NCBI RefSeq assembly: GCF_011769985.2
Contig: NZ_CP039734.2
Coordinates: 186,001-250,000, forward strand
Reading direction: 5' to 3'
Length of the DNA: 64,000 nt
DNA from: Sulfurospirillum diekertiae
Lineage (GTDB): Bacteria > Campylobacterota > Campylobacteria > Campylobacterales > Sulfurospirillaceae
In this document: positions 16,176 through 26,347 of the stretch, one piece after another
Layout of the letters: the number at the start of each line of letters is the position of its first letter
Position numbering within the stretch: the stretch's first letter is position 1
Notes under the pieces: model-generated
Databases searched by the model: none
What the model was told of the DNA's origin: nothing
What the model saw: only the letters and a program-made list of their open reading frames with translations
Translations under genes and position numbers: made by a program

Positions 16176-17230
16176 AACTTTTTGAGAAATATATTATTCA
16201 AAATTATCTCAAAAATTTCTTCGTTATATTCATTGCACTCGATCTTTTTTATGTGGGCGTTGATCTTCTAACCAACTACAATAACATTCCTGATTCTGCA
16301 AATTTACAGATTCTTTATGCACTTTTTCAAGGCATGAATGCTGTCAATTACGTGCTTCCTCTTTCTATCGTTTTTGGTATGATTGTAACTTATTTTGGCA
16401 TGATTAAGTCAAATGAACTTATCTGTATGTATGCTTCAAGTATTAGTAAACGTTCTCTTGTTAAACCGTTTTTTATTACTTCCCTAGTCTTGACACTTTC
16501 TTATATTGGACTCAATTGTACAGAATTTGCATACGCTTATGAGTATAGCTCTAATCTTAAAAAATACAACAGTATTTCCAATAGCGCCGAAGATCTGTTC
16601 TTAAAAAACAACAATCAATATATTTATTTCAAAAAACTTGATCCTCTAAAGCAAGTAGCGTATGATGTGACTATCTTTGAAGTTGATAACGTTGATTTAA
16701 CGAAAGTAATTCGCGCTTCTGTAGCTACTTTTGTTGATAATCATTGGATTTTGGAACATGTGAGCATTACCCATAAGCCCAAAGTTTCTTCATTAGATGA
16801 CGAAGGTTTTCGTATTGAAAATGTTGAAAAATTGAAAATGATGGAAAATTTTAAACCTAAAATTATGGATAATGTATACCAAAGCGAATATGCCCTTTCT
16901 ATTAGCGATGGTATAGATGCCTTACGTTTTTTTGATAACCAAAATGTCAATACAAGTAAAATCAAAGCAACACTTTTTTATCAGCTTTTCTTCCCATTTT
17001 TTGCTCCTTTCTTAATCGTTGTTTTGTATTATAAAGCGCCAATGATGGGGCGTTATTTTAATATGGCACTTGTTGCTTCTTCTTTCGCTTTTGTAACTCT
17101 CGTTGTCTGGAGTGGACTCTTCTTATTAAGTCGTTTAGCGGCTAATGGCGTTATACTCTCCGAAATTGCTATTTTATTTCCTATAATACTTCTTGTTGGT
17201 ATTGCCGCTTATTTTTATTCCAAACGCTAA
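16172..17230 (+). CDS. LptF/LptG (YjgP/YjgQ) family LPS export permease
   Basis: 352 residues with the family topology. Three N-terminal membrane spans (about 14-32, 55-78, 98-117) are followed by a periplasmic beta-jellyroll-like region (about 120-265). Three C-terminal spans end in IAAYFYSKR. The N-terminus MKLFEKYIIQNYLKNF is typical. Such proteins pair with LptB to extract LPS from the inner membrane. I cannot decide between LptF and LptG. It overlaps pth by 4 bp and precedes lysA, as in C. jejuni. Confidence 0.85.
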   Translation: MKLFEKYIIQNYLKNFFVIFIALDLFYVGVDLLTNYNNIPDSANLQILYALFQGMNAVNYVLPLSIVFGMIVTYFGMIKSNELICMYASSISKRSLVKPFFITSLVLTLSYIGLNCTEFAYAYEYSSNLKKYNSISNSAEDLFLKNNNQYIYFKKLDPLKQVAYDVTIFEVDNVDLTKVIRASVATFVDNHWILEHVSITHKPKVSSLDDEGFRIENVEKLKMMENFKPKIMDNVYQSEYALSISDGIDALRFFDNQNVNTSKIKATLFYQLFFPFFAPFLIVVLYYKAPMMGRYFNMALVASSFAFVTLVVWSGLFLLSRLAANGVILSEIAILFPIILLVGIAAYFYSKR

Positions 17231-17260
17231 AAAGGTTTAATTATTTTTTGTTAAACTTTT
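17231..17260 (+). terminator. Possible weak hairpin terminator after the LptF/G permease
   Basis: AAAGGTTTAA and TTAAACTTTT pair with one G-U around a 10-base loop and end in a short T run. AT-rich, so only suggestive. Confidence 0.3.
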
Positions 17261-17327
17261 TGATAGAATAGATAAATAGTGTTATCTAATGGGTCTTCTT
17301 TTGCAATACCCTCATTTAAGGTTTAAA

Positions 17328-18533
17328 ATGACGAAATTCTCTGCATTAGCACAAAAATATGGTACTCCTTTATACGTTTATGATTTTGACACAATTGCTC
17401 AAAAATTTTTATTACTAAAAGAGTCCTTTAAAGCACGCAAATCTCTCATCTGTTTTGCTGTAAAATCAAACTCTAATCTCTCTGTGTTGAAACATATAGC
17501 AAGCCTAGGTGCAGGATGTGATTGTGTTTCTATAGGCGAAGTTAAGCGCGCTTTAGTTGCCGGTATCCCAAAATATAAAATTATTTTTAGTGGCGTGGGT
17601 AAACGAGACGATGAAATCGAAGAGGCACTTCAAAATGATATTTTGATGCTGAATCTTGAGAGTGAAGAAGAGATGAATCGTGTTGAGATGATTGCATCCA
17701 AACTAGGGGTGGTTGCACGCATTAGTATCCGCGTCAATCCTAATATTGACCCAAAAACACATCCGTATATTTCAACGGGTCTTCATGAAAATAAATTTGG
17801 TGTTGATTTGGAAAGTGCAAAACGGATGTATATTTATGCCAAAAATAGTAGTTCACTTGACCCTGTCGGCATCCATTTTCACATTGGAAGTCAAATAACA
17901 GAAGTGGAGCCATTTAAAGAAGCAGCTCTTGTTCTGGCTAACTTGCTTCGTAACCTTAAAGCGCTTAAGATTGATATTAAGTTTTTTGATGTGGGTGGTG
18001 GAATTGGTATTCAGTACAAAGATGAAACAACGGTTCCACTTTATGAGTATGCGCAGTCAATTTTTAGTGCGCTGAGTGGTTTAGATGTGACACTTGTATG
18101 CGAACCAGGACGTTATTTGGTTGGAGAAAGTGGTTACTTCTTAACACGCGTACTGTATGAAAAAAACAATGGCTTTAAACGCTTTGTCATTGTAGATGGT
18201 GCGATGAATGATCTGATTCGCCCTAGCCTTTACCATGCCTATCATGCGATTGAAGTGGAAGGGAAAGAAAACCAAGCCACAACAAAGTGTGATGTAGTTG
18301 GGCCTATTTGTGAAAGTGGTGACTTTCTTGCTAAGGATATTGAATTACCTGCTCTTGAGCATGATGATCTCTTAATTGTTAAAAGTGCGGGAGCGTATGG
18401 CTTTACGATGAGCAGTAATTATAATACACGCTCACGTGTTGCAGAAATTGCACTTCAAAATGGTGAAGATCGCTTAATTCGCCAACGTGAAAGCTTTGAA
18501 GATGTGATTGCTCTGGAGAGAGCATATTTATGA
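17328..18533 (+). CDS. lysA: Diaminopimelate decarboxylase
   Basis: 401 residues from the ATG at 17328 (MTKFSALAQKYGTPLYVYD). A start at 17289 would add 13 residues that look non-homologous. PLP enzyme, last step of lysine synthesis. The PLP Lys is in ICFAVKSNSNL. HFHIGSQI, the glycine loop FDVGGGIGIQY and EPGRYLV follow, and the C-terminal catalytic motif is GPICESGD. The TGA overlaps the ATG of the small ORF (ATGA). Confidence 0.95.
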   Translation: MTKFSALAQKYGTPLYVYDFDTIAQKFLLLKESFKARKSLICFAVKSNSNLSVLKHIASLGAGCDCVSIGEVKRALVAGIPKYKIIFSGVGKRDDEIEEALQNDILMLNLESEEEMNRVEMIASKLGVVARISIRVNPNIDPKTHPYISTGLHENKFGVDLESAKRMYIYAKNSSSLDPVGIHFHIGSQITEVEPFKEAALVLANLLRNLKALKIDIKFFDVGGGIGIQYKDETTVPLYEYAQSIFSALSGLDVTLVCEPGRYLVGESGYFLTRVLYEKNNGFKRFVIVDGAMNDLIRPSLYHAYHAIEVEGKENQATTKCDVVGPICESGDFLAKDIELPALEHDDLLIVKSAGAYGFTMSSNYNTRSRVAEIALQNGEDRLIRQRESFEDVIALERAYL

Positions 18534-18637
18534 ATGATTTAAGATTTGCCATTTTTCAAAATAACTCGTTTAAGTTGTTGAAGGCATCAGAAAAAGCTTT
18601 ACATGTAAAAGTATTTAGTGCCAACCATTGGGCATAG
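18530..18637 (+). CDS. Possible 35-residue protein between lysA and pheA
   Basis: ATG at 18530 overlaps the lysA TGA as ATGA, and the frame runs 35 codons to TAG at 18635-18637, 12 bases before pheA. The peptide begins MNDLRFAIFQNN and ends FSANHWA. It contains ALHVK from an exact palindrome at 18598. It fills the whole gap in a tight operon, which argues for translation. In C. jejuni a HAD-type hydrolase gene lies at this place, so this could be a replacement or remnant; I see no HAD motif. Confidence 0.5.
   Translation: MNDLRFAIFQNNSFKLLKASEKALHVKVFSANHWA
18598..18609. repeat. TTTACATGTAAA palindrome, exact copy, LHVK frame
   Basis: In the 35-residue ORF between lysA and pheA. Confidence 0.9.
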
Positions 18638-18649
18638 AAAAGGCAAATT

Positions 18650-19717
18650 ATGCAAACAATAGAACACTATAGAAAAAAGATTGATCATATTGACGATCAG
18701 ATCTTAAAATTGCTCAATGAACGTATGGAACTGGTCAAAGAGATTGGTCGTGCCAAACAAACGAGTGGAACAGCGATTTATCGACCTGAGCGCGAAAAAG
18801 AGATATTAGATCGTCTTAAAGGACTCAATGAAGGTGCTCTCAATCCTAAAGCGATTGATGCCATCTTTTTAGAAGTTTTTGCGGTCAGTCGCAACCTTGA
18901 ATTTCCTGAGAAAATTGCGTTTATGGGACCAGAGGGAAGTTACACACATCAAGCTGCAGAGAGCCGTTTTGGTGCAATGGGCAGTTATATTGAGCTAAGC
19001 TCCATTGAAGCAGTCTTTCACGTCTTGGAAAATGGTGAAGCCAAATACGGTGTCGTTCCCGTAGAAAACAATACGGCCGGTGCGGTAGGGACAACACTGG
19101 ATTGTTTAGGAAAATTTAACTCAAAAATTGTGGCAGAACTTTACATGGATATTCATCACTCTTTTGCTACGGTATGTGAAGATATTAAAAAAGTGAAACG
19201 TATCTATTCACATCCGCAAGGTTATAATCAGTGTCGAAAATTTTTAGAAGAACATATGCTTTTAGGGGTGGAATTTATTCCAACCAAGTCAACGGCAGAA
19301 GCAGCTAAAAAAGCAAGTGAAGATTATGATGCTGCGGCAATTTGTTCTCATATTGCTGCTAAATTATCGAATCTGCCCGTCTTATTTGAAAAAATTGAAG
19401 ACAATATGGCGAACCAAACACGCTTTTTGATTTTGAGTGATTTTAAAAATAAAAAAGGGATTCATAATAAAACCTCCATTCTAGCAAAAACGGATGATAA
19501 ACCAGGTGGGTTGGTTGAGTTCTTGCAAACGTTTCAAGACCAGAAGGTCAATCTTACCAAGATTGAATCACGCCCAACGAAAGAGAAAGGGTTTCAGTCC
19601 ATTTTTTATATGGATTTTGAAGGACATATTGATGATGACAATGTCCAAAAAGTGATCGAAGAAAATAGAGATAGATACGATATTAAATGGCTTGGAAGCT
19701 ATATTTGTGGAGGATGA
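18650..19717 (+). CDS. pheA: Bifunctional chorismate mutase / prephenate dehydratase
   Basis: 355 residues. An AroQ chorismate mutase domain (about 1-90) has IDHIDDQILKLLNERMELV. A prephenate dehydratase domain (about 92-275) has MGPEGSYTHQAA, VPVENNTAGAV and the catalytic-type NQTRFLIL. The C-terminal ACT domain has KPGGLVEFLQ and LTKIESRPTKEKG, the expected phenylalanine feedback site. It feeds phenylalanine synthesis with hisC, 3 bp downstream, an aminotransferase that can also act on aromatic keto acids. Confidence 0.95.
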   Translation: MQTIEHYRKKIDHIDDQILKLLNERMELVKEIGRAKQTSGTAIYRPEREKEILDRLKGLNEGALNPKAIDAIFLEVFAVSRNLEFPEKIAFMGPEGSYTHQAAESRFGAMGSYIELSSIEAVFHVLENGEAKYGVVPVENNTAGAVGTTLDCLGKFNSKIVAELYMDIHHSFATVCEDIKKVKRIYSHPQGYNQCRKFLEEHMLLGVEFIPTKSTAEAAKKASEDYDAAAICSHIAAKLSNLPVLFEKIEDNMANQTRFLILSDFKNKKGIHNKTSILAKTDDKPGGLVEFLQTFQDQKVNLTKIESRPTKEKGFQSIFYMDFEGHIDDDNVQKVIEENRDRYDIKWLGSYICGG

Positions 19718-19720
19718 GAG

Positions 19721-20821
19721 ATGCAATTTAACGGTGTTTTAGACAATTTGAAAACGTATGAAGCGGGCAAACCTATTGAACTTGTGGTACGAGAGTATGG
19801 TATTGAACCCCAAGATGTTATTAAACTTGCAAGCAATGAAAATCCAAGAGGCTGTAGCCCTAAAGTAATTGAAGCTGTACGTGCGGAAGCCATCCACATG
19901 AACCGTTATCCTGATGATAGTATGTATGAACTCAAAGAGGCTTTAGCGCGCAAGTATCATGTCGAAGATAAAAATATTATTATAGGCTCAGGAAGTGATC
20001 AAGTCATCGAGATGGCGATTCATGCCAAAGCGAACGCTAACAGCAAAGTTTTGATGGCAGGCATTACGTTTGCAATGTATGAGATTTATGCGCTTCAAAC
20101 CGGTGCAAAAGTACTCAGGACTCCCTCCTCTCAACACAATCTTAAAGAGATGCTTGAAATATATAAAGCGAATAAAGATATCTCCATTATTGTTCTTTGT
20201 ATTCCCAATAACCCACTTGGTGAATGTTTGGATGCCAAAGAAGTGTATGCCTTTTTAGAGCAGATTGACAAAGAGACATTGGTGATCGTTGATGCTGCTT
20301 ATTTGGAATATGCGCGCGTTAAAGATCCTGCTAAAAATATCGATGCACATGATTTGATCACGAAATATCCAAATGCCATTTACACAGGAACATTTTCTAA
20401 AGCCTATGGATTGGGCGGTATGCGTTGTGGATATGGCATTGCTCAACCTGCGATCATTCAAACCTTTTTGAAACTACGTGCACCTTTTAATATTACAAAT
20501 TTGACTTTGAAAGCTGCGATTGTGGCTCTTAGTGATCAAGCCTTTGTGGATGCTTCTGTGAAAGAAAATTTTGAAGAAATGAAAGTGTATGAGGCGTTTG
20601 CAAAAGAGCTTGGATTTAACATTATTGAGAGTTATACGAACTTTATTGTTTTAGCATTTGATGCCAGTAAAAACTCAGGAGTCATTGCACAAAAGTTGAT
20701 GGAAAAGGGTATAATCGTTAGAAATTTAGGATCGTATGGTATGAATGCTATTCGCGTTACGATAGGAACACCTGAGCAAAACGTACGCTTTTTTGAACTC
20801 TTTAAAACAATTTATAAGTAA
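19721..20821 (+). CDS. hisC: Histidinol-phosphate aminotransferase
   Basis: 366-residue fold-type I PLP aminotransferase. [17 protein letters not shown], the phosphate loop [30 protein letters not shown] and the PLP Lys in [16 protein letters not shown] are present. It makes histidinol phosphate, and in this pheA context probably also transaminates aromatic amino acids (inference from the operon). fliF starts 10 bp downstream. Confidence 0.93.
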   Translation: MQFNGVLDNLKTYEAGKPIELVVREYGIEPQDVIKLASNENPRGCSPKVIEAVRAEAIHMNRYPDDSMYELKEALARKYHVEDKNIIIGSGSDQVIEMAIHAKANANSKVLMAGITFAMYEIYALQTGAKVLRTPSSQHNLKEMLEIYKANKDISIIVLCIPNNPLGECLDAKEVYAFLEQIDKETLVIVDAAYLEYARVKDPAKNIDAHDLITKYPNAIYTGTFSKAYGLGGMRCGYGIAQPAIIQTFLKLRAPFNITNLTLKAAIVALSDQAFVDASVKENFEEMKVYEAFAKELGFNIIESYTNFIVLAFDASKNSGVIAQKLMEKGIIVRNLGSYGMNAIRVTIGTPEQNVRFFELFKTIYK

Positions 20822-20831
20822 GAGAAAATAA

Positions 20832-22564
20832 ATGGAGCTTAGAACACTTTTAAATCAAATAGCGACACTGATACAAAACTTGACACTACGTCAAAGGATT
20901 GTAGCAGCAGTTTCGATTTGTTGTTCTCATCGGTTTTTTTAGTGTTCCTGACGCTCTACAAGAATTCAACTTCTACTAAAGGCAGTGGTTATAGTGTTCT
21001 TTTTGAAAATACAACCGCTGGTGATTCTGCTCTGATTATTCAGCAACTCGAAAAAGAGAAAATCCCATATAAGGTAGTTAATGAAGGTACGATTGCCGTA
21101 CCGAGTGATGTTGTCCATAAAGAGCGTATAGCTATTGCTGCCCTAGGAATTCCCAAAAACAGTAAAGTTGGTTTTGAAATTTTTGATAAAGCTGAATTTG
21201 GTGCCACTGATTTTGAGCAAAAGATAAAATATGTTCGAGCTCTTGAGGGGGAATTGGCGCGTACAATTGAAAGCCTTGGACCCATTGCCAATGCGAGTGT
21301 GCATATTGCCATTCCTAAAGAAACTGTATTTGCACAAAAACAAGCCACCCCTACAGCTTCGATTGTTTTAAATATTCGCCCAAGTATGAATCTCTCCGCT
21401 AAACAAATTATTGGTATTAAAAATCTTGTTGCAGCTTCTATTTCCAATTTGACTGCTGAAAATGTCTCTATCGTGAATCAAGACGGTGAACCTTTGGGAG
21501 ATGATCAGAATAACATATTCCAAGGCGAATTGGTTAAAAGTCAAATGCGCTATAAAAAAGAGTTTGAACATAATGTTGAGCAAAAAATTATCAATGTTTT
21601 AGCACCTGTTATTGGTGGAGTTGATAAAGTGAATGCAAAAGTAACCATTGATTTTGATTTTTCACAACAAGATTATGTCAGCGAAACGTATGATCCCAAT
21701 TCTGTACCTCGAAGCGAGCAGAGTGTTGAAGAAAAACGTGAAGGGAAAGAACCGCAAGACGTTGGCGGAGTACCAGGTGCTATAAGTAACATCGGTCCCG
21801 TGCAAGGATTAGAGAGTACTAAAAAGGCTGAAACGTATCAAAAAAGCTCTACTACAACGAATTATGAGATTTCTAAAAAAGTCGTTAATTCTAAAGATGA
21901 GTTTGCTAAAATTAAACGTTTAACAGCGGCTGTCGTTGTAGATGGCGCCTATAAATATGGTGTAGATAGTAACGGAAAAAAGAAAAGCGAATTAGAATAT
22001 GCTGCACTTAGCAAAGAACAAATGGATGCTATTCGTGATGTTGTGAAACAAACGGTAGGATATAATCAAACAAGGGGTGATGAGGTTACAGTGAGTAACT
22101 TTGAGTTTAAACCACTCTCCAGTGATGGTACTCGCGCTCCTACGAAAGATTTGATGGATAAGGTTTCTAATTATATGGGACCATTGGTTCCATTGCTTAA
22201 ATATATCATCGTTGGTATCTTACTCTTTGTATTTTACAAGAAAGTCATTATTCCTTTCAGTCACAAAATGGTGGAAACAAAACTGGATGATTTTGAAGAT
22301 GAAATTGAGCCAATGGCTGCACCAGAAGAAGAGGGCGCTGAGGATACTTTAGAGAAATTTAGACAAGCACGTAAGAAAGTTGAAGATCAATTGGGTATTG
22401 GCCAAGACTTTAATGAAGAAGCTTTGAAGTATGATGTTTTATTAGAAAAACTAAAACATTTAGCAGAACAAAAAAGTGAAGAATTTGCATCGCTTTTACA
22501 GTCTATGATTCGCAATGAAGGCGATTATGATGGCGGTAAAAATAGCTCTAAGGATCTATCATAA
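20832..22564 (+). CDS. fliF: Flagellar MS-ring protein FliF, twice frameshifted near the N-terminus
   Basis: FliF builds the MS ring of the flagellar base. Translation from ATG 20832 (MELRTLLNQIATL) reaches AAVSI, then shifts and stops at TAG 20940-20942. Dropping one T from 20917-20919 gives VVLIGF. Dropping one T from the T7 run at 20934-20940 joins this to LVFLTLYKN and the long remaining frame to TAA 22564. The repaired protein is 576 residues with one smooth N-terminal membrane span, ring-building domains and a second span near residue 465. fliG overlaps by 1 bp. Confidence 0.88.
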
Positions 22565-23589
22565 TGAAACTTACCGAAGAACAAAAAACCCTTTACAATG
22601 AACTTACGATGGCTGAGAAGGCAGCAATTTTGCTCATTCAGTTGGGTGAGGATTCCACGGCTAATCTTTTTTCTCATATGGAGATAGACGTTGTAACCGA
22701 TATTTCTAAATTTATAGCAACCGCAAAAAATATTGATAAAGCTGTAGCCAATGCGGTACTTGAAGAGTTCTATGTTATTTTACAATCTAACCAGTATATT
22801 AGAAGTGGCGGTATGGAGTATGCGAAAGAGATTTTGTACCGTACCTTTGGTGCTGAGGGGGCTCAAAAAATTCTCGATAAACTCTCTAAATCCATGGAAA
22901 ATTCTCAAAGTTTTGGTTATCTCTCTCAAATTAAGCCTCAGCAGTTAGGTGATTTTATTATTAATGAGCACCCACAAACAGTTGCTCTTATTTTAGCGCA
23001 TATGGACGCAACCAGTGCGGCTGAAACACTCTCTTTCTTCCCCGATCAACTCAGAAGTGAAGTGACAATTAGAATGGCAAACCTAGGTGAAATCTCACCT
23101 TCGGTTGTCAAAAGAGTATCGGCTGTTTTGGAAAATAAACTTGAATCGCTAACGTCTTATAAAGTTGAAGTAGGCGGTCCTCGTGCTGTGGCTGAAATCC
23201 TCAACCGTTTAGGTCAAAAAGCTTCTAAAACCACTATTGCGTATATTGAGCAAGCAGATGAGAAACTAGCCTCTGTCATTAAAGATATGATGTTTACGTT
23301 TGAAGATATTATGAAACTCGATGGTAATGCAGTCCGTGAAATTCTCAAAGTTGCCGATAAGCGTGATTTGATGGTCGCGCTCAAAGGTTCAGCAGAGGAG
23401 TTAAGGAAAAAATTCTTTGAAAATATGTCACAACGTGCACAAGAAGCTTTTGTGGAAGAGATGAATTTCTTGGGAGCTGTACGCGTTAAGGATGTGGAAG
23501 AGTCTCAACGAAAGATTGTTGAGGAAGTTCAAAAACTAGCAGAACAAGGCATTCTCCAAATCGGTGAAGCGGAAGAGATGATAGGTTAA
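22564..23589 (+). CDS. fliG: Flagellar motor switch protein FliG
   Basis: 341 residues. N-terminal domain binds FliF, and the middle and C-terminal domains carry the EHPQTVALILAHM motif (residues about 137-149). The C-terminal charged helix AVREILKVADKRDLMVALKGS meets the stator protein MotA. The KFFENMSQRA and LEEM-type end are typical. The start overlaps the fliF stop by 1 bp. Fully intact, in contrast to the frameshifted fliF. Confidence 0.96.
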   Translation: MKLTEEQKTLYNELTMAEKAAILLIQLGEDSTANLFSHMEIDVVTDISKFIATAKNIDKAVANAVLEEFYVILQSNQYIRSGGMEYAKEILYRTFGAEGAQKILDKLSKSMENSQSFGYLSQIKPQQLGDFIINEHPQTVALILAHMDATSAAETLSFFPDQLRSEVTIRMANLGEISPSVVKRVSAVLENKLESLTSYKVEVGGPRAVAEILNRLGQKASKTTIAYIEQADEKLASVIKDMMFTFEDIMKLDGNAVREILKVADKRDLMVALKGSAEELRKKFFENMSQRAQEAFVEEMNFLGAVRVKDVEESQRKIVEEVQKLAEQGILQIGEAEEMIG

Positions 23590-23590
23590 C

Positions 23591-24397
23591 ATGGTAACAG
23601 AAAATATTATCGATAAAGATAGAGTGGATGACCATTCCGTCAAGCCGTATCGATTTAAGGTATTAGGTTCAACACCAGAAGCTTCTGCTGTTCCTTTACA
23701 TGTAAACGAAGAATATACACAAGAAAGTATGTATGACCCAGAGTCAATGCCTGTGAGTGATGAAATAATCAATATTGCACGCATCGAAGAAGGAACCCAA
23801 AATCAGTTTATTGAAGAGTTACTCAAAAAGACAGATGAGTTAACCACAAATGTGGTTAAACTTCAAATTCAGATTGAAAAACAAGAACAAGATTTTAACA
23901 ACAGACTCAACGAAGAGCTTACACGAGAACGTGAAAATGCTTATGCACAGGGATATCAAAAAGCTAAAGATGAGGCTGAAGTTGCTGTTGCAGAAATGAA
24001 GACACGTTATTTGAAATCAATTGGCCATTTGGATACACTCTATAAGAGTCTAGAAGAGCGATTAGCTAAGGTTGAGACAGATATGAGTGTTACCGCTTTT
24101 GAAATTGCCAAAGAAGTCATAAAAAAAGAGGTGAGTATATCAAGTTCTAAAATTGCAGCTTCACTTTCAAAAGCACTCCTTCAAGAGGTAAAAGATGCAG
24201 TCAAAATTGAACTTAGGGTAAATCCAAAAGACCTAGAGGCGCTTAAAGAGCTTTATGCAGAAGATGAAAAGATAAAAATAACTGCAGATGATGCCATAAC
24301 CTTAGGTGGTGTAGTCATCTTAAGCGATGTAGGCAATTTGGATGGCAATTTAGCAATGCGCTTAGAAAAAGTAAAATATCTATTACAAGAAAATTAA
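23591..24397 (+). CDS. fliH: Flagellar assembly protein FliH
   Basis: 268 residues. Regulator of the export ATPase FliI and peripheral stator of the flagellar export apparatus. A variable N-terminal part is followed by a long charged coiled coil (about 75-160) and a C-terminal FliH/HrpE-like domain (KEVIKKEVSI, ALLQEVKDAVKIELRVNPKDLEALK). It follows fliG by 1 bp. An exact palindrome at 23695 encodes PLHVNEE in the variable N-terminal part. dxs starts 15 bp downstream. Confidence 0.9.
   Translation: MVTENIIDKDRVDDHSVKPYRFKVLGSTPEASAVPLHVNEEYTQESMYDPESMPVSDEIINIARIEEGTQNQFIEELLKKTDELTTNVVKLQIQIEKQEQDFNNRLNEELTRERENAYAQGYQKAKDEAEVAVAEMKTRYLKSIGHLDTLYKSLEERLAKVETDMSVTAFEIAKEVIKKEVSISSSKIAASLSKALLQEVKDAVKIELRVNPKDLEALKELYAEDEKIKITADDAITLGGVVILSDVGNLDGNLAMRLEKVKYLLQEN
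23695..23706. repeat. TTTACATGTAAA palindrome, exact copy, LHVN frame
   Basis: In the variable N-terminal region of fliH. Confidence 0.9.
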
Positions 24398-24412
24398 AAA
24401 GTACTGGAAGCC

Positions 24413-26248
24413 ATGAAACAATTAAGAGAATGCTCTATTGAAGAATTAAATGAATATTGTGAACAAATTAGGCAAAAAATTATTCAAACAGTTAGTAAAA
24501 ATGGGGGACATCTCAGCAGTAATGTGGGAGCCGTTGAGCTCATTGTTGCGATGCATTATGTATTTGATGTAAAAAATGATCCTTTCATTTTTGATGTCAG
24601 TCATCAAGCCTATACCCATAAATTAATTACAGATCGTTGGGATCGTTTTGATACACTTCGCGAATTGGATGGTATTAGTGGCTATACACGACCTGATGAA
24701 TCACCTTATGACTATTTTGTTGCAGGTCACAGCTCAACTTCAATTTCGCTGGCTGTAGGTGCAGCAAAGGCAATAGCGCTTAAAGGTGAACAATACAAAC
24801 GTGTGCCAGTGGCATTAATTGGGGATGGATCTCTCAGTGCAGGAATGGTTTATGAAGCACTTAATGAGTTGGGAGATCGCAGATACCCCGTTATCATTAT
24901 TTTGAACGATAATAAAATGAGTATTTCAAAACCCATTGGCGCCATTAGTAAATTTTTATCCAGTGCCATGGCAGGTGATTTTTATCAAAAGATTAAAAAA
25001 ACAACCGAACAGATTTTACAGTATTTACCAGAGAGTGCGACGTATATGGCGAAGAAGTTCGAAGAGAGTTTTAAATTGATTACGCCAGGTATTTTGTTTG
25101 AAGAACTGGGGATTGACTATATTGGTCCCATTGATGGGCACAATTTAGAGAGTCTTATTCGTGCAATGCAATCGGCAAAAAGCTTAAAAAAACCCGTCAT
25201 TATTCATGCGCAAACACTTAAAGGGAAAGGCTATGAAATGGCCGAAGGATACTATGAAAAATGGCATGGTGTCGGCCCTTTTGATGTAGCCAGCGGAGAA
25301 GCTCTCAAAAAAGGTGTGAGTAAAAATGCGACCACGATGTACTCAGAGGCGCTTATGGATTTAGCCAAACAACATGAGAATGTTGTAGGCGTTACGGCTG
25401 CTATGCCAAGTGGAACAGGACTAAGCCCACTCATTCAAGCCTATCCTAATCGTTTTTGGGATGTAGCCATTGCGGAACAGCATGCAGTAACATCTATGTG
25501 TGCAATGGCAAAAGAAGGATTTAAACCTTACATTACGATTTATTCTACTTTTTTACAAAGAGCTTACGATCAAGTCATTCATGATGCATCTATTTTAAAT
25601 TTAAACGTTGTTTTTGCGATTGATAGAGCAGGTATTGTAGGCGAAGATGGTGAAACACATCAGGGCGCTTTTGATATCTCCTATTTGAGTGTAATTCCTC
25701 ATATGACACTGATGGCACCCAGAGATGAAAAAGCAATGCATGCAGCAATTCGATATTCTTATAGTCATCAAGGACCTTTGGCCATTCGTTACCCTAGAGG
25801 AAGCTTCTTATCATGTGACGCATTTGAATCCAAACCTTTTGAATATGGCAAGGCACAGCTTCTCAAAGAGGGAAAAAGTAAAATACTGCTTTTAGGCTAT
25901 GGTAGTGGTGTTGGTAAAGCTGTTGCTACATCAAAAATTTTATCTGAACAAGGGATAGATGTAGCTATCGTCGATTTACGCTTTGCAAAACCTTTGGATG
26001 AATCTTTGTTGCTTTCATTGGCTCTTAAATATGATATATGGTATGTCTTTAGTGATAGTGCAAAAATAGGTGGTGTTGGCTCCCTTTTGATGGCATTAAA
26101 AGAGAAAAATACTTTACATGTAAAGATCAAAACATTTGAGTACGATGATGCTTTTATTACACATGGGGCAACACATTTAGTCGAAGATAGATTGGGTATT
26201 ACCATCGAACAATTAGCAGAAAAAATCTTGGAAGAGATGAAGAGATAA
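24413..26248 (+). CDS. dxs: 1-deoxy-D-xylulose-5-phosphate synthase
   Basis: 611 residues, thiamine-diphosphate enzyme starting the MEP isoprenoid pathway. HLSSNVGAVELIVAMH, FDVSHQAYTHK, the ThDP motif GDGSLSAGMVYEAL ending LNDNKMSIS, the catalytic Glu region VAIAEQHAVT and HQGAFDISYL are present. The C-terminal transketolase-like domain is complete. An exact palindrome at 26113 gives TLHVKIK near the end. The fliH-dxs-perR order matches C. jejuni. Confidence 0.96.
   Translation: MKQLRECSIEELNEYCEQIRQKIIQTVSKNGGHLSSNVGAVELIVAMHYVFDVKNDPFIFDVSHQAYTHKLITDRWDRFDTLRELDGISGYTRPDESPYDYFVAGHSSTSISLAVGAAKAIALKGEQYKRVPVALIGDGSLSAGMVYEALNELGDRRYPVIIILNDNKMSISKPIGAISKFLSSAMAGDFYQKIKKTTEQILQYLPESATYMAKKFEESFKLITPGILFEELGIDYIGPIDGHNLESLIRAMQSAKSLKKPVIIHAQTLKGKGYEMAEGYYEKWHGVGPFDVASGEALKKGVSKNATTMYSEALMDLAKQHENVVGVTAAMPSGTGLSPLIQAYPNRFWDVAIAEQHAVTSMCAMAKEGFKPYITIYSTFLQRAYDQVIHDASILNLNVVFAIDRAGIVGEDGETHQGAFDISYLSVIPHMTLMAPRDEKAMHAAIRYSYSHQGPLAIRYPRGSFLSCDAFESKPFEYGKAQLLKEGKSKILLLGYGSGVGKAVATSKILSEQGIDVAIVDLRFAKPLDESLLLSLALKYDIWYVFSDSAKIGGVGSLLMALKEKNTLHVKIKTFEYDDAFITHGATHLVEDRLGITIEQLAEKILEEMKR
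26113..26124. repeat. TTTACATGTAAA palindrome, exact copy, LHVK frame
   Basis: Near the 3' end of dxs. Confidence 0.9.
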
Positions 26249-26296
26249 AGTAATTAATAAAAAATATTAGTTAATTTATTTTCGGGAAAATTGATC

Positions 26297-26302
26297 TATA
26301 AT
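26297..26302 (+). promoter_or_regulatory. Probable -10 box for perR
   Basis: TATAAT 45 bases before the ATG. The AT-rich stretch before it (26253-26281, TTAATTAATAAAAAATATTAGTTAA) could hold a Fur/PerR-type operator, and similar words occur upstream of ahpC. That link is only suggestive. Confidence 0.45.
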
Positions 26303-26347
26303 ATGGAATCATTCAAAAAAGATTATAAAGGGAAGGGGGAATAGAGT

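Noticed and set aside
20918-22564. fliF starting at the internal TTG at 20918
   Set aside because: This would begin in the middle of the first membrane span and lose the N-terminal region, which is plainly encoded from 20832 in other frames.
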